This document shows positions 55,130-63,504 of a stretch of DNA of 64,000 nucleotides, piece after piece. Every line of letters starts with the position of its first letter. The stretch's first letter is position 1. The DNA comes from Spirosoma fluviale (GTDB lineage Bacteria; Bacteroidota; Bacteroidia; Cytophagales; Spirosomataceae): positions 1 to 64,000 of the forward strand of contig NZ_OCNH01000007.1 of NCBI RefSeq assembly GCF_900230225.1, written 5' to 3'. The translations under genes were made by a program, and so were the position numbers. A model generated the notes under the pieces. It did not search any database. It was not told the origin of the DNA and saw nothing but the letters and a program-made list of their open reading frames with translations.

Positions 55130-55208
55130 AGAAGGAGTAATTTTAAAGGGAGTCAAACGCCATATCTTAAGAATATGGCGTTTGACTCCCTTTAAAATTA
55201 CTCCTTCT
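55130..55208. terminator. Very long perfect stem-loop between convergent genes
   Basis: Perfect 36-bp arms (55130-55165 and 55173-55208) around a 7-base loop. It begins seven bases after the SplB-like stop and ends nine bases before the M13 peptidase stop. It is far longer than an ordinary terminator but well placed to end both transcripts. Confidence 0.85.
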
Positions 55209-55217
55209 AACCATACA

Positions 55218-57257
55218 TTACCACACTTTAGCCTGCTGCACTTCCGGCTTGTATAACTTCTGTCCCGGCTTTACGTCAAAAGCCGCGTAAAACGGGGCGA
55301 AGTTCGTGAGCGGCCCATTTACCCGAAACTTATCCGGCGAGTGCGGGTCTGTAGCTACCCGAACGCGCAGTGATTCATCACGAACTTTAGTACGCCACAC
55401 CTGCGCAAAACCCAGAAAGAACCGCTGATCAGGCGTAAAGCCGTCGATTTTTTCGGTGCCTTGGCCCTGCTTGGTCAATTTGAACGCCTGATAAGCCAGC
55501 GTAATACCGCCCAGATCGGCGAGGTTCTCGCCCAGCGTCAGGCGGCCGTTCAGGTGCAGATTATCCAGCACGGTGAAGTTATTGTACTGATTGACAACCG
55601 CCTGTGTTTTGGTGTTGAATCGCTCGGCGTCCGCTTTGGTCCACCAATCGCGGAGGTTACCATTGGCATCGTACTGGCGACCCTGATCGTCGAAAAGATG
55701 GGTCATTTCGTGGCCGATCACCATCCCAATAGCGCCGTAGTTGATCGCGTCATCGGCGTCTTTGTCGAAGAAGGGGAATTGCAGGATACCCGCCGGAAAG
55801 ACGATTTCGTTGTTTGTTGGATTGGCGTAGGCATTCACCGTTGGCGGTGTCATCATCCACTCAGCCCGGTCGACGGGTTTATTGATCTTGGCAAAATCTT
55901 CCTTTACGTGATGGATGTAGGTTTGCTGTACGTTGCCGTAAAAATCGTCGCGCTTTATGGTCACTTCCGAATAATCCTTCCATTTATCCGGGTAGCCAAT
56001 CTTCTTCACAAACCGATCCAGTTTGACCAGAGCGACTTTTTTAGTCTCCGGTGCCATCCAGTCCAGCTTTTCAATCCGCTCCCGATACACTTTTTGCAGA
56101 TTGTTAACCAGGGTGAGCATACGCTCTTTGGCTTCGGCCGGGAAGTACTTTTTCACCCATAACTGCCCTAGTGCTTCGCCCAACCCACGATCCACAAACT
56201 GAGTAACCCGTTTCCAGCGATCGGCCTGTTTTGGCTGGCCGTACAACGTTCGACCATAAAACTCGTATCGAGCCTGTTCGAACGGCTGACTGAGCAGTCT
56301 GGCGTTCTCATCAAGCAGATCAAATACCAGTTTGTCTTTCAGTTCGCCGATGGGCACCGTTGGCAGGGTTTTATCCAGCGCTTTGTAATAGCCGGGCTGA
56401 CCTACCAGCACGGTATCAATACTGGTCAGCTTCATGGAGTTTAGCAACGCTCGCCAGTTGAGGTTAGGCATTTGTTTTGTCAGATCGGCAACGGAAAGTT
56501 TGTTATAATTTGCCACCGGGTCGCGCAGATCAGCCTGCTCCTTATGCGACTGGGCGAGGGCCGTTTCAAAGGCCAGAATGGTGTTAGCTTTCGTTTTAGC
56601 CGAGAGCGAGTCGACGCCTACCAGCGTGAATAGTTTGGCCGCGTAGTTGAGAAATGCCGTGCGAATTTTTTTCGTAGACTCGTCCGTTTTGGTGTAATAG
56701 TCCTTTTCGGGTAAACTAAGCCCCGCCTGACCGAAGTTGATCCGGTTCAGGCTACTCTGTCGATCATCGGCCCCTACGTAATACCCGATGAACTTCCCGC
56801 CCGGATTACTCTGACTGGATGCCAGGTAATTCAGAGCCTCTTTGTAATCGTTCAGAGCCCCAATTTGGGCCAGTTCAGCCTTCAGCGGTTCGTAGCCAAG
56901 CTTATCAATCGTGGTTGTATCGAGGCCGCTGGCGTATAAATCGCCCACCTGCTGTTCTATACTTCCGGTTTTGGCACCGGCACCGGCGGCTTCAGTCAGG
57001 ATGGATTTCGTTTTTTGAAGATTCTCTTCATAGAGCGTATTGAAAGAACCCCAGCCGGTCTGATCGTCGGGTATTTTCGTTTCCTTTACCCACTTGCCGT
57101 TGGCATAGGTAAAGAAATCATCGCCGGGGCTAACGGTTGTATCCATCCCGGATTTATCAAAAAATGACGTTCGGGTGGTGGTTTCTTCTTTTTGCTGGCA
57201 GGATGCTACGGCTACGACCGAAAGTGCCGTGACCAGAATTTTTACAATGGGTCTCAT
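55218..57257 (-). CDS. M13-family (neprilysin/PepO-like) metallopeptidase lipoprotein
   Basis: A 679-aa zinc endopeptidase with a lipoprotein signal (MRPIVKILVTALSVVAVAS, lipobox VASC). The zinc site is VIGHEMTHLFDD (~residue 508), the third ligand Glu is in GENLADLGG, and the substrate-binding block VNAYANPTNNEIVFPAG precedes them. The C-terminal PEVQQAKVW is close to the usual CxxW end without the Cys, as in bacterial members. It cleaves oligopeptides in the periplasm. Confidence 0.95.
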   Translation of the reverse strand: MRPIVKILVTALSVVAVASCQQKEETTTRTSFFDKSGMDTTVSPGDDFFTYANGKWVKETKIPDDQTGWGSFNTLYEENLQKTKSILTEAAGAGAKTGSIEQQVGDLYASGLDTTTIDKLGYEPLKAELAQIGALNDYKEALNYLASSQSNPGGKFIGYYVGADDRQSSLNRINFGQAGLSLPEKDYYTKTDESTKKIRTAFLNYAAKLFTLVGVDSLSAKTKANTILAFETALAQSHKEQADLRDPVANYNKLSVADLTKQMPNLNWRALLNSMKLTSIDTVLVGQPGYYKALDKTLPTVPIGELKDKLVFDLLDENARLLSQPFEQARYEFYGRTLYGQPKQADRWKRVTQFVDRGLGEALGQLWVKKYFPAEAKERMLTLVNNLQKVYRERIEKLDWMAPETKKVALVKLDRFVKKIGYPDKWKDYSEVTIKRDDFYGNVQQTYIHHVKEDFAKINKPVDRAEWMMTPPTVNAYANPTNNEIVFPAGILQFPFFDKDADDAINYGAIGMVIGHEMTHLFDDQGRQYDANGNLRDWWTKADAERFNTKTQAVVNQYNNFTVLDNLHLNGRLTLGENLADLGGITLAYQAFKLTKQGQGTEKIDGFTPDQRFFLGFAQVWRTKVRDESLRVRVATDPHSPDKFRVNGPLTNFAPFYAAFDVKPGQKLYKPEVQQAKVW

Positions 57258-57382
57258 GCTGAGTTTGTAAATGAATGAGAATTGGTAATTTTGAGTGTAA
57301 ATATAACGACAAGGTATAGTCTACTCCGTTCGTTATTATAACTACGACCGTCAACAATACACGTATAATCAACGAATAAATC

Positions 57383-57838
57383 ATGAAGACCATCCTGCTT
57401 ACCAGTCTACTCATTGCAGCCTCTTTTGGCGTATTTGCACAAACAGAAGCCAGTTATCACGGCAAAAAAATCACGACCTCGGGTGCCCTTCCGGCAACGG
57501 AACTGGCCACTAAAATGGCCGATAAGAAAGAAATGCCCGCTAAAGTGGAAGGTACGGTTGAATCGGTTTGTAAAGTTAAAGGGTGCTGGATGAAGGTTAA
57601 AACCGGCGACGGACAAACGATGCGCGTAACCTTTAAAGACTACGGTTTCTTTGTTCCCAAAGACATCGTAGGTAAAACCGTTGTTGTTGAAGGCACGGCA
57701 GAAAACACGACAACCCCCGTTGCCGACCTCCGTCACTTTGCCGAGGACGCCGGTAAATCCAAAGAAGAAATTGCAAAGATTACCGAGCCGGAAAAAGCCC
57801 TAACGTTCGTGGCCGATGGGGTGATCGTGAAAAAATAA
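57383..57838 (+). CDS. DUF4920 domain protein, exported
   Basis: A 151-aa secreted protein: signal peptide at residues 1-19 (ending in FGVFAQ), then a DUF4920 domain. The core CKVKGCWMKVKTGDGQTMRV and FKDYGFFVPKD is diagnostic and contains two cysteines that could bind a metal or form a disulfide. LRHFAEDAGKSKEEIAKI is also typical. Function unknown. Start is the only ATG close to the signal. Confidence 0.9.
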   Translation: MKTILLTSLLIAASFGVFAQTEASYHGKKITTSGALPATELATKMADKKEMPAKVEGTVESVCKVKGCWMKVKTGDGQTMRVTFKDYGFFVPKDIVGKTVVVEGTAENTTTPVADLRHFAEDAGKSKEEIAKITEPEKALTFVADGVIVKK

Positions 57839-57918
57839 GAAAAAGCGGAAACCGTTTCCAACCCTTCGTTTGAGCGTGGCGTCTTCTCTAAAAAATTACA
57901 AGGAATATGCTTTACTCA

Positions 57919-58329
57919 ATGAAACGGTTTTCTGGTTTTCTCATCGTCGGAACAATTCTCTTTTCTGCCTGCAAATCCAACGAAACCACCCCAACGGAAT
58001 CTATTTCCCTTGGCCTCCATCAATCAGGCCGACTTGGTTCTGAAGTTGTTGTTCGGGTCGATTCGATTCAGGATGGCCGCTGCCCAATGGATCTCAACTG
58101 CATCTGGGCGGGACAGGCTAAGGTTAAATTGCTACTATCGAAAGGCACAGATTCAAAGTTTGCACGCCTGCTTTTGGGGCCTGACGGTTCAAACAAACGA
58201 CCCGACTCAACAACCGTTTCGCTCAAAAATGAGAGATACAAAGTGATTCTTCGTGAGATAAATCCATATCCTAGTTTAGCGAATCAGGGGAAACCGCAAA
58301 CAGCGGTGGTGCAGGTAACAAAAATTTAG
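57919..58329 (+). CDS. Hypothetical small lipoprotein
   Basis: A 136-aa lipoprotein with lipobox FSAC (MKRFSGFLIVGTILFSA then C). The block DSIQDGRCPMDLNCIWAG is a recurrent feature of small Bacteroidota lipoproteins, with two cysteines probably paired. The rest is a beta-rich domain. Function unknown. ATG 57919 is preferred over ATG 57907 four codons upstream. It ends at a good terminator. Confidence 0.8.
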   Translation: MKRFSGFLIVGTILFSACKSNETTPTESISLGLHQSGRLGSEVVVRVDSIQDGRCPMDLNCIWAGQAKVKLLLSKGTDSKFARLLLGPDGSNKRPDSTTVSLKNERYKVILREINPYPSLANQGKPQTAVVQVTKI

Positions 58330-58359
58330 ACGTTCTTCAAAGCGTTTTCGTACTTTAAG

Positions 58360-58388
58360 GGCTGCAACTCATCGTTGCAGCCTTTTTT
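58360..58388 (+). terminator. Terminator after the small lipoprotein gene
   Basis: Stem GGCTGCAAC / GTTGCAGCC (58360-58368 and 58374-58382) with loop TCATC, followed by six T residues. Confidence 0.92.
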
Positions 58389-58409
58389 GTACCCCAACTA
58401 ACTTCCTTT

Positions 58410-59687
58410 ATGAAGAAAATGTACCTGCTGGCCGGCCTGTCGCTGCTGGCCGCTCCCCTGTTTGCCCAACGCACGCTGATTCACTGCGGCAACCTCTTCG
58501 ACGGCATCAATAACAATGTCCAGCCGCAAATGACGGTTGTGGTTGAAGGCAACAAAATTACGGCCGTTCAGAAAGGGTACACGACGCCCGCCGGGCAGGA
58601 TCGGGTGCTGGATATGAAATCGAAAACGGTTCTGCCCGGCCTCATCGACATGCACGTACACCTCGAAAGCCAAACTCGCCGGGGTGGTGCTATTGATGGC
58701 TTTACAAAGAACCAGGCCGATGTGGCCTATCAGGCGGCTCAATATGCTAAAACAACGCTGATAGCCGGCTTTACAACGGTTCGTGATCTGGGTGGCTCGG
58801 GCGTTAACGTCTCCCTTCGCAACGCCATCAATGCCGGGCTGGTCGATGGTCCCCGCGTATTGACCGTTGGAAAATCCATTGCGACAACGGGTGGCCATGC
58901 CGATCCAACGAACGGCTACCGCAAAGACCTGATGGGCGACCCCGGCCCAATGGAAGGGGTTATCAATGGCCCCGAAGATGCCCGTAAAGCGGTGCGGCAG
59001 CGGTACAAAGACGGCTCCGACCTGATCAAGATTACGGCGACTGGTGGCGTATTGAGCAATGCCAAAGATGGCTCCGGTGCTCAGTTTACCGAAGAGGAAG
59101 TGAAAGCGGTTGTCGATGCCGCCAGGGATTATGGCTTTCCGGTGGCGGCCCACGCCCACGGTGCGGAAGGGATGAAACGCGCCATTCGGGCGGGTGTACA
59201 AACCATCGAGCACGGAACGCTGATGGATGATGAAGCGATTGAGCTGTTCAAGAAATACGGCACCTATTACGTCCCAACGATCATTGCCGGTAAAACAGCG
59301 GCTGATTCAGCCCGGCGTTTCGGCTATTACCCGGCGCTGGTAACGCCCAAAGCACTGGCCATTGGCCCCAAAATTCAGGCGACGTTTGCCAAAGCGTACA
59401 AAGCGGGCGTGAAGATTGCCTTCGGTACCGATGCGGGTGTTTACATCCACGGGTACAACGCCAAAGAGTTTGAGTACATGGTCGAAGCGGGTATGCCCCC
59501 ACTCGAAGCGATCAAAGCGGCTTTGATGACCAACGCAAAGTTATTGGGTATGGACGCCCAGATTGGCTCCATCGAAACCGGCAAAATGGCGGACATCATC
59601 GCCGTAAGCGAAAACCCCCTTCAGAACATCAAAACCCTGCAAGCCGTCCAATTCGTCATGAAAGACGGAAAGGTGTATAAGCAGTAA
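58410..59687 (+). CDS. Metal-dependent amidohydrolase (imidazolonepropionase-like), exported
   Basis: A 425-aa amidohydrolase with a signal peptide (MKKMYLLAGLSLLAAPLFAQ). Metal ligands: HVHLE (~residue 82), Lys in LIKITATGG, HAHG (~250), HGTLMDDE (~270) and GTDAG (~345). The family includes prolidase-like and Xaa-Arg peptidases, so peptides are a possible substrate. The last codons (KQ and stop) lie in a 7-base repeat array shared with the convergent gene. Confidence 0.9.
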   Translation: MKKMYLLAGLSLLAAPLFAQRTLIHCGNLFDGINNNVQPQMTVVVEGNKITAVQKGYTTPAGQDRVLDMKSKTVLPGLIDMHVHLESQTRRGGAIDGFTKNQADVAYQAAQYAKTTLIAGFTTVRDLGGSGVNVSLRNAINAGLVDGPRVLTVGKSIATTGGHADPTNGYRKDLMGDPGPMEGVINGPEDARKAVRQRYKDGSDLIKITATGGVLSNAKDGSGAQFTEEEVKAVVDAARDYGFPVAAHAHGAEGMKRAIRAGVQTIEHGTLMDDEAIELFKKYGTYYVPTIIAGKTAADSARRFGYYPALVTPKALAIGPKIQATFAKAYKAGVKIAFGTDAGVYIHGYNAKEFEYMVEAGMPPLEAIKAALMTNAKLLGMDAQIGSIETGKMADIIAVSENPLQNIKTLQAVQFVMKDGKVYKQ

Positions 59688-59787
59688 GCAGTAAGTAGTT
59701 AAGTAGTAAGTAGTAAGTGGCTGGCCCAAGCAAAATACATGCGTCAGCCACTTACTACTTACCACTTGGCAACTTACCACTTATTAT
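59681..59787. repeat. Inverted array of 7-base units overlapping two gene ends
   Basis: Left: GCAGTAA twice, GTAGTTAA, GTAGTAA twice, GTGGCTG (59681-59722). Right: CAGCCACTTACTACTTACC, then further CTTACCACTT units (59746-59787). The amidohydrolase stop (59685-59687) is in the left array, and the hydrolase stop plus its last eight codons are in the right one. Confidence 0.85.
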
Positions 59788-60624
59788 CAATTCATTCACT
59801 CGTTCGGCTTCTTCGTGCTGGACCCAGTGGGAGGCATTTTCGAGGAAGACCAGTCGGCCGTTGTCGCAGAGGTCGATACTGGGTTGAGCCATTTCCCGTT
59901 TTAGGAATTTATCGCGGGTGCCCCAGATAAGCAAGGTAGGAACGGTGACCCGGATAGAGGGACGTCGGGCGGGTGGTTTTCGGAGAGACGCCCGGTACCA
60001 GTTGATCATGGCCATTACGGCCCCCGGCTGCGACCAGGCCGCTTTATACTGCTGCAAATCTGCCCGCCGGAACGTCCCAGGCCGACTACTACTCAGAAGT
60101 GTCCGGACAAACATGGACCAGTTTCCGGCGCTTGACAGTGTTTCGGGGATCCAGGGCAACTGAAAAAAGCCGATGTACCAGCTCCGTATCATTTGCCCAA
60201 TGTTGCTACTGGCATATTTCTTCATCACAATCGGATGCGGCACATTCAGCACCACCAGCCGTTCTACGTGCTCGGGATGCGAAACGGCGGTCCACCAGGC
60301 AACCGCAGCGCCCCAATCGTGCCCGACGACTACAGCCTTTTGCCGGCCGGACGCATCAATCAGACCGATCACATCGGCTACCAGTGTATCAAGACTGTAG
60401 GCGTCGATACCCACCGGTTTTTCGCTCAGGTTGTACCCGCGCTGGTCGGGTACCCAGACGCAGTAACCCGCTTCGGCCAACGTATCGATCTGATTTTTCC
60501 AGCCATACCAGAACTCTGGAAAGCCGTGCAACAAAATGATGAGCGGGCCATCGTCCGGTCCGGCCTGCACCACGTGCAACCGAACCGGTGAGGCACCTTT
60601 GATATCGACAAACGTATTGGTCAT
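59755..60624 (-). CDS. Alpha/beta hydrolase, epoxide-hydrolase-like
   Basis: A 289-aa hydrolase. HGFPEFWYGWKNQ supplies the oxyanion HGxP. The nucleophile is Asp in VVGHDWGAAVAW, as in epoxide hydrolases and haloalkane dehalogenases. The catalytic His is in ASHWVQHEEAERV. Its C-terminal SGKLPSGK is encoded by a 7-base repeat array and so may be a late addition. It starts nine bases after the uxaC stop, so it is in the hexuronate operon; the link to sugar acids is not obvious. Confidence 0.9.
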   Translation of the reverse strand: MTNTFVDIKGASPVRLHVVQAGPDDGPLIILLHGFPEFWYGWKNQIDTLAEAGYCVWVPDQRGYNLSEKPVGIDAYSLDTLVADVIGLIDASGRQKAVVVGHDWGAAVAWWTAVSHPEHVERLVVLNVPHPIVMKKYASSNIGQMIRSWYIGFFQLPWIPETLSSAGNWSMFVRTLLSSSRPGTFRRADLQQYKAAWSQPGAVMAMINWYRASLRKPPARRPSIRVTVPTLLIWGTRDKFLKREMAQPSIDLCDNGRLVFLENASHWVQHEEAERVNELIISGKLPSGK

Positions 60625-60633
60625 CGACTTTCG

Positions 60634-62046
60634 TTAAAAACCAAAATACTGCTCCGCATTCCGGTAGCAAATGTCCTGCACGATCTGACCCACCCACTCA
60701 ACGTCGTTCGGTAATTCGCCATTCTCGATGTCGTTGCCAAAGATGTTGCAGAGAATACGACGGAAATATTCGTGGCGGCTGTACGACACAAAACTGCGCG
60801 AATCGGTAAGCATACCCACAAACGCGCTGATAAGTCCCATGTTCGACAACGTGTTGATCTGCTTTTCCATGCCGTCTTTCTGATCCAGAAACCACCAGCC
60901 CGAGCCAAACTGTACTTTACCCCGCACCGATCCGTCGTTGAAGTTGCCGATCATGGTCGCCATCACTTCGTTATCGGCCGGGTTCAGGTTGTAGAGAATA
61001 GTCTTGGCCAGTTGGTTGCGGTCGTCCAGCCCACCCAGGAAGCGGGACAAGGAAGCCGCCTGCGGGAAGTCGCCGATGCTGTCCCAGCCCGTATCCGGAC
61101 CCAGTTCGCGCAGTCGGCGGACGTTGTTATTCCGAAGCGCCCCGAGGTGAAACTGCTGTGTCCAGCCTTTGGCGTGATCCCACTCGGCAAACTGCACGAG
61201 CATGAACGACTTGAACTTCAGCACGTCGATGGGCGAAACGTCGACCCCGCGCAGCAGGTGATCGAATATCCGCTGCACGTCGCCCTCTTTGTAGGGTTCG
61301 GCATAGACCATTTCCAGGCCGTGGTCGGACAGGCGGCAACCCATCTCCCCAAAATAATCATGCCGCGACTTGAGCGCATCGAGGTAATGCGTCAGGTTTA
61401 GAATTTCCCGATTCGTAACGACCGCCAGTTTCTGAATGTAGCCCCGCAGCGATGCCGGATCGTCGGCGGCCATAGCCTTATCGGGCCGGAACGTGGGTAA
61501 CAGCTTAACGCTGAAGTCACTCTGAGCAATTACTTTATGGTGTTCGAGGGAATCGAGCGGGTCATCGGTCGTACACACAACGCGTACGTCGAAGTGTTTA
61601 AGCAACGCACGGGCCGACAAGTTGGGCAACTGTTCGTTACACGAATCGTAAATTGACCGGGCCGATGCCGGATTCAGCACTTCATTGATCCCAAATGGGT
61701 TTTTCAACTCCAGATGCGACCAGTGGTAAAGCGGGTTACGGAGCGTATACGGAATCGTTTCGGCCCATTTTTCAAACTTCTCCCAGTCCGAAGCCTCGCC
61801 GGTGCAATACTGCTCGGGGATGCCGTGGGTACGCATGGCCCGCCACTTGTAATGGTCGCCGTGAAGCCAGAGCTGGGTTATATTTTCAAACTGCCGGTCG
61901 GCGGCAATCTGGTCGGGCGGCAAGTGGCAATGGTAGTCGATTATCGGCATTTGCCGGGCATACTCATGATAAAGCCGACGGGCTGTTTCGGTTTGAAGCA
62001 GAAAATCGTCGGACAGAAACGTAGGAGCGGGAGCGAGCGTGTACAT
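60634..62046 (-). CDS. uxaC: Glucuronate isomerase
   Basis: A 470-aa TIM-barrel enzyme converting D-glucuronate to D-fructuronate and D-galacturonate to D-tagaturonate. The N-terminal DYHCHLPPDQIA carries metal-binding His residues. FRPDKAMAADD and the late DSRSFVSYSRHEYFRR are family blocks. Length and motifs match UxaC well. It lies downstream of uxuA and 9 bases ahead of an alpha/beta hydrolase gene. The reductase gene uxuB or uxaB that should act between UxaC and UxuA is not in the window. Confidence 0.96.
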   Translation of the reverse strand: MYTLAPAPTFLSDDFLLQTETARRLYHEYARQMPIIDYHCHLPPDQIAADRQFENITQLWLHGDHYKWRAMRTHGIPEQYCTGEASDWEKFEKWAETIPYTLRNPLYHWSHLELKNPFGINEVLNPASARSIYDSCNEQLPNLSARALLKHFDVRVVCTTDDPLDSLEHHKVIAQSDFSVKLLPTFRPDKAMAADDPASLRGYIQKLAVVTNREILNLTHYLDALKSRHDYFGEMGCRLSDHGLEMVYAEPYKEGDVQRIFDHLLRGVDVSPIDVLKFKSFMLVQFAEWDHAKGWTQQFHLGALRNNNVRRLRELGPDTGWDSIGDFPQAASLSRFLGGLDDRNQLAKTILYNLNPADNEVMATMIGNFNDGSVRGKVQFGSGWWFLDQKDGMEKQINTLSNMGLISAFVGMLTDSRSFVSYSRHEYFRRILCNIFGNDIENGELPNDVEWVGQIVQDICYRNAEQYFGF

Positions 62047-62059
62047 AAGTATTAAAGTA

Positions 62060-62085
62060 AAAGCCGGGTTGTTTCTCCCGGCTTT
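62060..62085 (-). terminator. Stem-loop between uxuA and uxaC
   Basis: AAAGCCGGG / CCCGGCTTT (62060-62068 and 62077-62085) with an 8-base loop, in the 142-base gap. On the minus strand it is followed only by a broken T-run, so it may only reduce read-through into uxaC. Confidence 0.55.
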
Positions 62086-62188
62086 GTATTATTTTTTTGT
62101 GATTTGAAGAGCAAATTTGAGCTTTTTGGTGGCATCCGTTGGCTCCTGCAAGATAAACAAATAATTTATGTCACTGGTAGCTGGGGGA

Positions 62189-63388
62189 CTACTCCCCCGC
62201 CGATAACCCAAGCATCAATCCACGAATTTCGGCCAGTCCGCGCAAACGACCGATGGCCGTGTAGCCCGGATTGGTTCGTTTCCCGGAGGTCAGGTCATCG
62301 AGCATGCGGTGCCCGTGGTCGGGCCGGAAAGGCATACGGGTATCCTGACGACCTTCCGCAATGCGCCGTTTCTGCTCGGCGAGCAATGCCCGTGTTACGC
62401 CCACCATCGGCACATCGCCTTCGAGGTGATTGGCTTCCTGAAAGCTATGCCGACCGGGTTGATTGTCCGCATCGCGCTGGGTGCTGCGAAGGTGAACGAA
62501 ATGAATGCTTGGTCCCAGTCGCTCAACCATCCCGACGAGGTCGTTATCGGCCCGAACACCGTACGAGCCGGTGCAAAAGCAGAGTCCGTTGGCAGGTGAG
62601 TCAGTAGCGGCCAGCAAAGCGCGGGCGTCGGCTTCGGTACTCACTACGCGGGGCAGCCCTAAAATCGGATACGGCGGATCGTCGGGGTGAATGGCCAGCC
62701 GGACGCCAGCCGATTCGGCCACGGGTACGATCTCACGCAGAAACGAGTACAGATTCTGACGTAACTCCTGATCGCTAATATCTTTGTACGCATCCAGCGC
62801 ATCACGAAACTGCTCGACCGTGTAACTCTCTTCCGAACCGGGCAAACCGGCAATGATGGTACGAACCAGCCGCTTCACCTGCGCATCGGTCATGCCATCG
62901 AGTTTGGCACGGGCCTGTTGCTTTTGATGGTCATTGTACAAATACTGGGCACCCGGCCGCTGAAGAATGAATAGTTCAAAAGCGGCAAACTCAATGGCAT
63001 CGAAACGAAGCCCCGTTGAGCCATCGGGCATGGGAAAGTCGAGGTCGGTGCGGGTCCAGTCGAGTACGGGCATAAAGTTGTAACAGACCGTATCAATACC
63101 GGCCTTTGCCAGATTAACAATAGACTCCTTGTAGTTTTCGATGTATTGCCGGTAGTCGCCGGTGCGGGTTTTGATGCCCTCATGGACCGGTATACTTTCA
63201 ACGACCGACCAGGTCAGCCCTTTTTCTTCGATAATCGCTTTCCGATCCAGAATATCCTCCAGCGACCATACTTTTCCATTTGAAATCTGGTGGAGGGCGG
63301 TAACGATACCGGTAGCACCCGCCTGTCGGACATCATTGAGCGATACGGGGTCATTCGGACCGAACCATCGCCAGGTTTGTTCAAGCAT
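62189..63388 (-). CDS. uxuA: Mannonate dehydratase
   Basis: A 399-aa metal enzyme that dehydrates D-mannonate to 2-keto-3-deoxygluconate. It opens with [17 protein letters not shown], the usual N-terminus. Metal and active-site residues: IHPDDPP (~residue 228), LCFCTGS (~267), FVHLRST (~294) and FRPDHGH (~345). ATG 63388 is clearly correct; a longer frame runs back into the divergent transporter gene. A 7-base repeat array starts just upstream. A second, exported UxuA-like protein is encoded at 48994. Confidence 0.96.
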   Translation of the reverse strand: MLEQTWRWFGPNDPVSLNDVRQAGATGIVTALHQISNGKVWSLEDILDRKAIIEEKGLTWSVVESIPVHEGIKTRTGDYRQYIENYKESIVNLAKAGIDTVCYNFMPVLDWTRTDLDFPMPDGSTGLRFDAIEFAAFELFILQRPGAQYLYNDHQKQQARAKLDGMTDAQVKRLVRTIIAGLPGSEESYTVEQFRDALDAYKDISDQELRQNLYSFLREIVPVAESAGVRLAIHPDDPPYPILGLPRVVSTEADARALLAATDSPANGLCFCTGSYGVRADNDLVGMVERLGPSIHFVHLRSTQRDADNQPGRHSFQEANHLEGDVPMVGVTRALLAEQKRRIAEGRQDTRMPFRPDHGHRMLDDLTSGKRTNPGYTAIGRLRGLAEIRGLMLGLSAGE

Positions 63389-63396
63389 TATAATGT

Positions 63397-63439
63397 GGTT
63401 GGTAAGTGAGTAAGTGGTAAGTGGGTACACCAACTTACC
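63397..63439. repeat. Short array of 7-base units in the uxuA/exuT divergent region
   Basis: GGTAAGT, GAGTAAGT, GGTAAGT and GGGT units (63401-63425), then the inverted ACCAACTTACC (63429-63439). The units resemble those of the array at 59681. It begins nine bases upstream of the uxuA ATG and lies in its 5' leader. Confidence 0.7.
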
Positions 63440-63504
63440 GACTAAATAAGGTAAAAAAGCACTCCCATCTCCTTTTCTCCCCAAAACTCCTGGTTGTTTT
63501 GCAA

